A stretch of 6,121 nucleotides of DNA, taken from contig CALXZF010000028.1 in assembly GCA_944393165.1 (NCBI GenBank), positions 1 to 6,121 of the forward strand, read 5' to 3'. Source of the stretch: an uncultured Clostridia bacterium. GTDB taxonomy: Bacteria > Bacillota_A > Clostridia > TANB77 > CAG-508. The position numbers and the translations under genes are program-made. This document shows positions 1-5,334 of this stretch, piece after piece. Within the stretch, counting starts at the first letter, position 1. The number at the start of each line of letters is the position of its first letter. The notes beneath the pieces were generated by a model, which did not search any database, was not told where the DNA came from, and was given only the letters and a program-made list of their open reading frames with translations.

Positions 1-940
1 GGGCACATTAGAAGTAGAAATCCGGAAAGTGTAGTTAGCGAAATAACTAAAATTGCTAAACAAGGAATAAAAGAAGTTGTAATTACAGGAATTCACTTAG
101 CATCATATGGAAGAGATTTTAAAAGTAAAAAAACAACAAATTGTATTGGAAGTACAATAGACAATGCAAAAATGACAAACAATATAGAAAACACAATAGA
201 CAGTACAGAAACAAAAAATGATGTTGACAAAATAAAGAAAGAAAGTATTGAAAATAATCAATATGGATTAATAGATTTATTAGAAGAAATAGACAAAATC
301 GAAGGAATAGAAAGAATAAGGCTTCGGATCATTAGAACCAACATTAATTACTATTGAATTTGTAGACAGGCTATCAAAGTTAAAAACAATATGTGACCAT
401 TTTCACTTATCACTTCAAAGTGGTTGCAACGAAACTTTAAAAAGAATGAACAGAAGGTACACAATAGAAGAATTTGAAGAAGCTGTTAATTTATTAAGAA
501 AAGCATATCCACATGTTGCTTTAACTACAGATGTAATAGTTGGTTTCCCAGGAGAAACAGATGAGGAATTTAACACAACCTTTGAATTTTTAGAAAAAAT
601 AAAATTCTATAAAATGCATGTGTTTAAATATTCGAAAAGGAAAGGCACGAGAGCTGCCGTGATGCTAAATCAAATTAATGGAAACATCAAAGAAGAAAGA
701 AGCAGAAAACTAATAGAATTATCAAACAAAAATGAAAAAGAATATAATGAGGCGTATGTAGGAAAAGTGGCGAAAGTTTTATTTGAAGACCCACATTTTG
801 AGCAGGAAAAAAGATTCATGAAAGGACATACAACAAATTATATTGTAGTAAAAGTAGAAACAGATGAAAATCTAGAAAATCAAATAAAAGATGTTAAAAT
901 AACTGTGGTGGACGGACTAGAGTTAGTAGGAAAAGCGTGA
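1..940 (+). CDS. mtaB: tRNA N6-threonylcarbamoyladenosine 37 methylthiotransferase MtaB, 5'-truncated and frameshifted
   Basis: MtaB is a cytoplasmic radical-SAM iron-sulfur enzyme that converts t6A to ms2t6A at position 37 of ANN-decoding tRNAs. The visible part starts with GHIRSRNPESVV, which in this family directly follows the CxxxCxxC cluster, so the start and cluster lie upstream of the window. Frame 1 is open from base 1 to 324 (ITGIHLASYGRDF, LIDLLEEIDKIEGIERIRL). Frame 2 continues from 326 to the TGA at 938-940 (GSLEPTLIT, HFHLSLQSGCNETLKRMNRR, VIVGFPGETDEEF, YSKRKGTRAAVM), ending in a TRAM-like tRNA-binding domain over roughly the last 65 residues. Family-conserved RLGSLEP spans the junction exactly if one base at 324/325 is skipped, so this is one gene with a +1-base insertion. 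The restored product is about 312 residues here. An Asn/Lys/Thr-rich insert occupies about residues 41-88. The stop codon lies inside the left end of the downstream repeat element. Family assignment is firm. Whether the frameshift is real is open. Confidence 0.9.
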
Positions 941-996
941 ACAAAAGGGACACTCCAATTCGTTCACGGCTATATTGCAAAAAGCTGACTACAAGG

Positions 997-1065
997 ATGT
1001 CACAAAGGGGGACAGGCGTAAATGTATCAAAAGCGATGCAAAAACACCTGTCTCACTTGTGACAT
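997..1065 (+). terminator. Internal imperfect hairpin, possible mtaB terminator
   Basis: The left arm at 997-1016 (ATGTCACAAAGGGGGACAGG) pairs with 1047-1065 (CCTGTCTCACTTGTGACAT) as a roughly 19-bp stem with a small internal mismatch region and a 30-nt loop. It is followed on the + strand by a T-rich run (TTTTCTTG), so it could end mtaB transcription about 125 bases after the stop codon. The loop is larger and the T tract weaker than in a standard intrinsic terminator. It may simply be part of the fold of the surrounding repeat element. Confidence 0.35.
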
Positions 1066-1112
1066 TTTCTTGAAATCTTTTAAGATATAGCAGTGAGCAG
1101 AAGGAGTGTCCC

Positions 1113-1136
1113 TTTTGACCAAGTTTTTGGACAAAA
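1113..1136. repeat. Small hairpin between two GGAGTGTCCC copies
   Basis: TTTTG at 1113-1117 pairs with CAAAA at 1132-1136, and CCAA at 1119-1122 pairs with TTGG at 1127-1130, around a GTTT loop with one A-A mismatch. It sits between the direct repeats at 1103 and 1138 inside the MITE-like element. With the T-rich stretches on either side it could help bidirectional termination of the convergent genes, but that is weak inference. Confidence 0.35.
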
Positions 1137-1201
1137 AGGAGTGTCCCCTTTGGCCAAATTCGTGAACAAATGGAAGTAGTCCCTTTTGTTCACGCTAGAA
1201 A

Positions 1202-3475
1202 TTATTTTAATTCAACTACTGTAACGCCCATTTCTCCTTCGCCAAATGTGCCGAGTCTAAAAGATTTTATATGTGGATTTGTTTTCAAATATTTATGAAT
1301 TCCTTCTCTTAATTTACCTGTACCTTTTCCATGAACGATTCTAACAGGCGACAATTTGGCTATTGCACAGTCGTCTAAGTATTTATCTATAACGAATGTT
1401 GCCTCATCAACATTCATTCCAATTACATTTATTTCACTAGAAATGGTCTGTGATTTAAATGTGTTTTTCTTATTAAAAGTAACTGATGAATTGGAGCCAT
1501 TATTACCATTATTCTTCTTATTATTTAGTGAGCTATTTTTCAAACTGAATTTTTCATTTAACGCTTTTAAAGAATCTAGACTCAAATTATCGTTAGAAGC
1601 GGTTTCTGTATTTTTCAATTCTTCATTTAATGAATTCCTTAAGTTATTGGCTTTTGCTAAATCACCTTTCTCCATGTTGTTCAATTCTCTAATTACTTCG
1701 CTTGCTTTATTTTTAGCTGAGTTAAGAATGCTCCTTGCTTCGGATTTTGCGTCATTTAAAATTTTGTCTTGCTTTTCTTTTTGTCTATTATTTGCATTTT
1801 CTAAAGATTTTCTTAAACTCTCGATTTGATTAGAATTTTTAAGAATTTTTTCTTTTTCTTTTTCAATTTCGATTTTGCTATCATAAATGCTTTTCATCAA
1901 TTCTTCAATTCCTATATCATCATTTTTCATCAATGACATAGCTGATTGTATAATCTCGTCTTTTAAGCCAAGTTTTTTGCTAATTGCAAAAGCATTACTT
2001 TTTCCAGGAATACCAATTAGCAATTTATATGTTGGTTTCAAGTTTTCAACATCGAATTCAAAACTAGCATTTTCGAACCCTTTTGTTGTTAAACAGAATT
2101 TCTTTAGCTCTTGGTAGTGAGTAGTAGAAATGCAAGTAGCACCAACATCAAATAAATATTTTAAAATGCTTATTGCCAAACTTGCACCTTCAACAGGGTC
2201 TGTTCCAGAGCCAAGTTCATCTACTAAAACAAGACTATATGAAGTAACTGTGTTTGTGACCTCAACAATGTTAGACAAGTGGGCTGAAAAAGTGCTTAAA
2301 TTCTCTTGTAAGCTTTGTTCATCACCAATGTCAACATATATATTATCAAAAACATAAATAGAACTACTTTCTTTAGCAGGAATGAAAATCCCAGAATAAG
2401 CCATTAAAAGCAACAAACCAGTAGTTTTTAGTGCAACTGTTTTCCCACCTGTATTTGGACCGGTTATGACTAAAGATGAATAATCTTTACCTATTGAAAT
2501 ATCTATAGGAACGACAACATTTGAATCTATTAAAGGATGTTTTGCAGATAGCAAGCTAACATATTTGTCATCATTTATGTTAGGATATACACCAGAAATA
2601 TCAAGTGAATAGCTTGCTTTGGCAAAGATTAAATCTAAATCTCCTAAAATAGAAATATTGTTTTTTAAACTCGAAGTGTAATCATAGAGCATAGCAGAAA
2701 GTTCACTAAGGATTCTTTCAATTTCAAGCTCTTCTTCAATTTTTAAATTAGCAATTTCATTATTTAATTCAAATACACTTAAAGGCTCAATAAAAACAGT
2801 AGAGCCACTACTTGAAATATCATGAATAAAACCTTTAACTTGGCTTTTATATTCTTCTTTAATAGGTATAACAAAACGATTATCCCTAATTGTAACGATA
2901 GGTTCCATTATATACTTAGAGTATGTACTTGAATGAAGAATAGAATTTAACTTATCTCGTATATTTTGTTCAAGTTTTTTACTCTGACGCCTTAAACTAC
3001 TAAGCTTAGAAGAAGCATTATCATCAATAGTGTTTTCGTCTAATATGACTGAGAAAATCTTATCTTCCACGCTTTTATTTGTGTAGATTAAATCAAATAA
3101 ATCATATAGCTTAGTATATGGAGCTAAATCTATGTCATCGCCACTAAAAAAATATCCTTTGACTTCGCGTGATATTTTAAGAAATTTTGCGATATTTAAT
3201 AAAGCTGTTGTTGACAAAACTCCGCTACTTTCTAAAGTTTTCATATTAATAGCAATATTAGGTAAATCAGCAAGTGGAATATTGCCTTTTCGGGCTATTA
3301 AACTAGTAGCTTCTTTAGTAAAATTCAACCTACTTACAACCTCATTTTTCTCAAAAGAAGGAGTAAGCGAAACTACTTCTTCTTTACCAATATATGTTTT
3401 ACAATATGAGATTAATTTTTTAATTATTTCATTATATTCTAATGCTTTTAAATATTTTGAATTCATTTTAATCAT
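1202..3475 (-). CDS. mutS2: MutS2 ATPase with C-terminal Smr domain, apparently lacking KOW
   Basis: MutS2 is a cytoplasmic ABC-type ATPase. In Bacillus subtilis it recognises and splits collided ribosomes, and in other bacteria it has been linked to suppression of homologous recombination. The 757-residue product has the MutS core/clamp region to about 320, Walker A GPNTGGKT at 339-346, the STFSAHL segment at 394-400, Walker B and D-loop LVLVDELGSGTDP at 415-427, and the H-loop STTHYQELK at 450-458. A Lys/Glu-rich coiled coil follows at about 525-625, then an Asn/Ser-rich linker at about 622-680. The Smr domain spans about 681-757, with HGKGTGKLR at 715-723 and GEGEMGVTVVELK at the C-terminus. 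The KOW domain normally present between coiled coil and Smr is not recognisable, and the length is slightly below the usual 780-790. The first ATG (3473-3475) is used here; ATG at 3464-3466 (Met4) is a real alternative, see the hairpin at 3476-3497. No frameshift is seen. Confidence 0.95.
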   Translation of the reverse strand: MIKMNSKYLKALEYNEIIKKLISYCKTYIGKEEVVSLTPSFEKNEVVSRLNFTKEATSLIARKGNIPLADLPNIAINMKTLESSGVLSTTALLNIAKFLKISREVKGYFFSGDDIDLAPYTKLYDLFDLIYTNKSVEDKIFSVILDENTIDDNASSKLSSLRRQSKKLEQNIRDKLNSILHSSTYSKYIMEPIVTIRDNRFVIPIKEEYKSQVKGFIHDISSSGSTVFIEPLSVFELNNEIANLKIEEELEIERILSELSAMLYDYTSSLKNNISILGDLDLIFAKASYSLDISGVYPNINDDKYVSLLSAKHPLIDSNVVVPIDISIGKDYSSLVITGPNTGGKTVALKTTGLLLLMAYSGIFIPAKESSSIYVFDNIYVDIGDEQSLQENLSTFSAHLSNIVEVTNTVTSYSLVLVDELGSGTDPVEGASLAISILKYLFDVGATCISTTHYQELKKFCLTTKGFENASFEFDVENLKPTYKLLIGIPGKSNAFAISKKLGLKDEIIQSAMSLMKNDDIGIEELMKSIYDSKIEIEKEKEKILKNSNQIESLRKSLENANNRQKEKQDKILNDAKSEARSILNSAKNKASEVIRELNNMEKGDLAKANNLRNSLNEELKNTETASNDNLSLDSLKALNEKFSLKNSSLNNKKNNGNNGSNSSVTFNKKNTFKSQTISSEINVIGMNVDEATFVIDKYLDDCAIAKLSPVRIVHGKGTGKLREGIHKYLKTNPHIKSFRLGTFGEGEMGVTVVELK

Positions 3476-3497
3476 ATCAATTTACAAATAAATTGAT
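3476..3497 (-). promoter_or_regulatory. Perfect hairpin between mutS2 ribosome binding site and start codon
   Basis: Read on the - strand, ATCAATTTA and TAAATTGAT form a perfect 9-bp inverted repeat around a 4-base loop. It lies exactly between the Shine-Dalgarno sequence and the first ATG. Unfolded, the spacing of 22 bases to ATG 3475 is too long. If folded, the SD comes directly against the hairpin, and the Met4 ATG (3466) sits 9 bases after it, an ideal distance. The stem is mostly A-T and only marginally stable. It could instead be a DNA operator palindrome. Confidence 0.5.
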
Positions 3498-3503
3498 TCC
3501 TTT
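3498..3503 (-). promoter_or_regulatory. mutS2 ribosome binding site (AAAGGA)
   Basis: On the - strand GAAAGGA is the only Shine-Dalgarno-like sequence upstream of mutS2. It is 22 bases from ATG 3475 and 31 from ATG 3466. An in-frame TAA lies three codons before the first ATG, so no earlier ATG start is possible and the unusual spacing is genuine. Confidence 0.6.
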
Positions 3504-3525
3504 CTATATAATAAACAACACATAT

Positions 3526-3555
3526 ATTATACCACAATACCATAGGAATGAGCAA
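3526..3555 (-). promoter_or_regulatory. Probable sigma-A promoter of mutS2
   Basis: On the - strand there is a perfect -10 box TATAAT (3526-3531) preceded by TGG, giving an extended -10. A partial -35 TTGCTC (3550-3555) is 18 bases upstream. Transcription would start about 40-45 bases before the first ATG. The match is good for a housekeeping promoter. The promoter lies outside the neighbouring hairpin element. Confidence 0.65.
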
Positions 3556-3578
3556 TATAATGTGGTAATACAAATTTG

Positions 3579-3828
3579 TTACAATTTACAGCTTACTGAA
3601 ATCCCTTACACGCAAATAGTGATATTTTATAAAAGTAAATCGAATATGTCGGTCAAGCTGATTTTCGTTGATATTCTAAAAGAAATTTTGTCAGCGCCCT
3701 CACAAGTGTGCGAGATTCCCTAACAAAATTTTTTAAGAATATCAAATTCAAATCACTTTCCATTCCATATTCTCTTACTTTTATAAAATATCACTATTTG
3801 CTTATATTGAAAAAACTGTAAATTGTAA
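3579..3828. repeat. 250-bp long inverted repeat element (MITE-like or structured RNA)
   Basis: The outer ends are a perfect 13-bp inverted repeat TTACAATTTACAG/CTGTAAATTGTAA (3579-3591 and 3816-3828). Inside is a perfect 27-bp inverted repeat (3612-3638 with 3775-3801). Imperfect pairing then continues inwards, with GAATATG against CATATTC and TTGATATTCT against the segment near 3734-3743. The inner AAATTTTGT/ACAAAATT arms close at 3691/3723. The tip, about 3692-3722, is GC-rich (starting CAGCGCCCTCACAAG), in contrast to the AT-rich arms. The whole can fold into one hairpin with arms of about 110 bp. It sits between the divergent mutS2 and prepilin promoters and holds no credible gene. The structure suggests a miniature transposable element; a transcribed structured RNA is possible. 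No target-site duplication was recognised. Confidence 0.75.
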
Positions 3829-3864
3829 TGAAAAATTATAAAATAAAAAAATAGCATAAAAGGA

Positions 3865-3891
3865 TTGAAAAAGAAAAGAATATGATATAAA
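3865..3891 (+). promoter_or_regulatory. Possible promoter of the prepilin-like genes
   Basis: TTGAAA (3865-3870) and TATAAA (3886-3891) are separated by 15 bases, and TGA before the second box gives an extended -10. The predicted start lies near 3898, leaving a leader of roughly 58 bases. The spacing is short and the region is so AT-rich that chance matches are likely. It is the best candidate between the hairpin element and the gene. Confidence 0.45.
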
Positions 3892-3940
3892 ATTTGAAGT
3901 AGCAAAATTAAAAACATAGCAGAAAGAAAATTCTAAACTT

Positions 3941-3947
3941 GAGGAGG
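3941..3947 (+). promoter_or_regulatory. Strong ribosome binding site selecting a GTG start
   Basis: GAGGAGG lies 8 bases before GTG at 3956-3958. This near-perfect Shine-Dalgarno decides the GTG start over the internal ATG at 3971, which has no such site. The resulting leader ends in a basic stretch before Gly11, as expected for a prepilin. Confidence 0.85.
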
Positions 3948-3955
3948 AATATATA

Positions 3956-5255
3956 GTGAAAAACCAAAGAATGCAAAAAGAAAGAGGAATTACTCTTGTT
4001 ACATTAGTTATAACTATAATCATTTTAATAATATTAGCAACAATATCAATTGATGCAATATGGGGACAAAATGGCTTGTTTAAGCAGGCGCAAGAGACAA
4101 AAGAATCAGCAGAAAATTCAGTGCTGAGTTCAGAAGCAGACTTGAATGCAATTTCACAAGAATATGCAAACATGATGGCAGAAGATACAGAATTACCAGA
4201 GGAACCACCAAAAACAGTGGCTGAGGCAAAGCCAGAAGAAGGGGAAGACATATATTATTTTAAAGATACTACAAAAATAACAGATGATAGTGGTGATCCT
4301 ATATGGATTCCAGGAGATTTTGGAATACCTGAAGATTCAGCAACAGAAATAGATGAAGGAGTAGTAATAACAGACGGAACAAATGAATTTGTATGGATTC
4401 CTGTGGATAGTACATCATTAGGAGAAATGTATGAGGTTAAATCCGCTCAATTAAGTCAAAGTGCTCTAGGACCAACCGGAGTAAGCACAAGTGTATATAG
4501 TAAATTAAGGATAAGGTCAGAAGATTCTTTTACAGCTGGTGCACCAGGTATAATGTCAAATATTGTAAGAGAGCCAGATATATTAATAAGTAGCTCAGAT
4601 GGAGATGTTGCAGCAATAGACTCAATAAAGAGTATATTTCAATATGAAGATGATTCAAATCATGGAATATTAAGCCATTTTGCACAAGAGATGGTAAATG
4701 AATATGAAGCAACATATGAAAGCATAAAACATTATGAAGGTTTTTATATAGGAAGGTATGAATTAACAGGAACAGTAAAAAATCCAACAGTACAAAAGGA
4801 TAAACGAGTGTTAGCAGGAACAGATACAGAAAATTGGTATGGCTTGAAGAAAGCGTGTACAGATGTTGTAAGTAGTAAATATGCTCAAACTGAAATGATA
4901 TATGGAAATCAATGGGATGAAGTAATGGATTGGTTGAAACAAACAAAATTCAAAAATGATACAAATAAAGTAGATGTAGATTCGACAAGTTGGGGAAATT
5001 ATGGAGTAGAAGGTGCCGGAGCTAAGCGAAATTCAGGATATAATGAAGCTTGGTCAGCAAATAATATTTATGACTTGGCGGGGAATTATTTTGAGTTTAC
5101 ACAAGAGGCAGACAATATAAATTACAGAATTATGCGTCGGAGGAGATTGCTATTCCACTGGTTCTGTTGCACCAGCTGCTTATAGAATCTATGAGGTAGT
5201 GGATGGCACTAGTGGTAATTCTACTCGTGTAGCTATGTATATAAAAATAAAGTAA
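3956..5255 (+). CDS. Prepilin-like surface protein with FGE-sulfatase/C-lectin-like C-terminus, frameshifted near the 3' end
   Basis: The N-terminus is a class III (type IV prepilin) signal: a basic leader MKNQRMQKERG, then ITLVTLVITIIILIILATI, a membrane helix. Cleavage would follow Gly11. The usual Glu at mature position 5 is Thr. A helical segment runs to about 75, followed by a Pro/Glu-rich linker (about 76-98). The C-terminal part has WIPV at 147-150, GFYIGRYEL at 262-270, YGNQWDEVMDWL at 316-327 and IYDLAGNYFEF at 371-381. That order resembles the formylglycine-generating-enzyme/C-type-lectin fold found in surface proteins, here without evidence of catalysis. Frame 2 reads to 5137, then stops at 5183-5185 after a nonsense tail. 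Skipping one base at 5137/5138 restores RGGDCYSTGSVAPAAYR and a natural end at TAA 5253-5255, giving 432 residues. This is probably an anchored or pilus-associated adhesin-like protein. Its ligand is unknown. Confidence 0.8.
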
Positions 5256-5319
5256 TATTGTAGAGTAAAATAATTGGTATAAGATTAGAAGTAAATCAAA
5301 AAATAAAATAAACGCAAAC

Positions 5320-5325
5320 AAGGAG
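5320..5325 (+). promoter_or_regulatory. Ribosome binding site of the second prepilin-like gene
   Basis: AAGGAG lies 9 bases before ATG 5335-5337 and fixes that start, giving an unusually long leader. The 79-base gap after the restored end of the upstream gene shows no terminator, so the two genes are probably co-transcribed. Confidence 0.75.
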
Positions 5326-5334
5326 ACAAACATT

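Larger units (their letters stand above)
935..1195. mobile_element. MITE-like 261-bp element with nested terminal inverted repeats
   Basis: The ends match as inverted repeats. The outer 17 bp (935-951 against 1179-1195, beginning GCGTGAACAAAAGGGAC) are perfect, and similarity continues imperfectly for about 35 bp (to about 969 and 1158). Each end also contains its own 7-bp palindrome, CGTGAAC/GTTCACG (936-942 with 962-968; 1161-1167 with 1188-1194). The core word GGAGTGTCCC occurs at 1103 and 1138 on the + strand and near 947-956 on the - strand, with a degenerate copy near 1172. No open reading frame of note is inside. The element fills the gap between the convergent mtaB and mutS2 genes. 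No clear target-site duplication is visible. It is best read as a non-autonomous miniature element or a REP/BIME-like intergenic repeat. Mobility is inferred from structure only. Confidence 0.65.

Noticed and set aside
172..357. Separate 61-residue small protein
   Set aside because: It is the in-frame end of the first mtaB fragment: the reading frame is open from base 1 and the codons match MtaB up to 324. The tail RIIRTNINYY is a frameshift product.
1099..1157. CRISPR-like direct repeats
   Set aside because: Only two close copies of a short word about 35 bases apart, with inverted copies nearby and no cas genes. This is internal repetition of the intergenic element.
1356..2357. Open frames on the + strand opposite mutS2 encoding hydrophobic proteins
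   Set aside because: These are antisense shadows of mutS2: no ribosome binding sites, Phe/Leu/Ser-rich composition from reversed Lys/Glu codons, and the opposite strand is a well-conserved gene.
3493..3723. 76-residue open frame over the intergenic hairpin
   Set aside because: It covers the mutS2 leader and promoter and half of the inverted repeat, has no ribosome binding site, and its sequence is dictated by the AT-rich arms.
3579..3828. Retron msr/msd-type noncoding RNA
   Set aside because: The long hairpin is suggestive, but no reverse transcriptase is in the window and the genes on both sides are unrelated. The matching outer ends fit a miniature element better.
3802..4251. Antisense frame over the start of the first prepilin gene
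   Set aside because: It is a shadow of a gene with a strong ribosome binding site and clear prepilin signal. The same applies to the frames at 4530-4946 and 5130-5729 on the - strand.
5258..5283. Promoter between the two prepilin genes (TTGTAG and TATAAG)
   Set aside because: The spacing is only 14 bases and both boxes are weak. In such AT-rich sequence this is not above chance, although a second promoter cannot be excluded.
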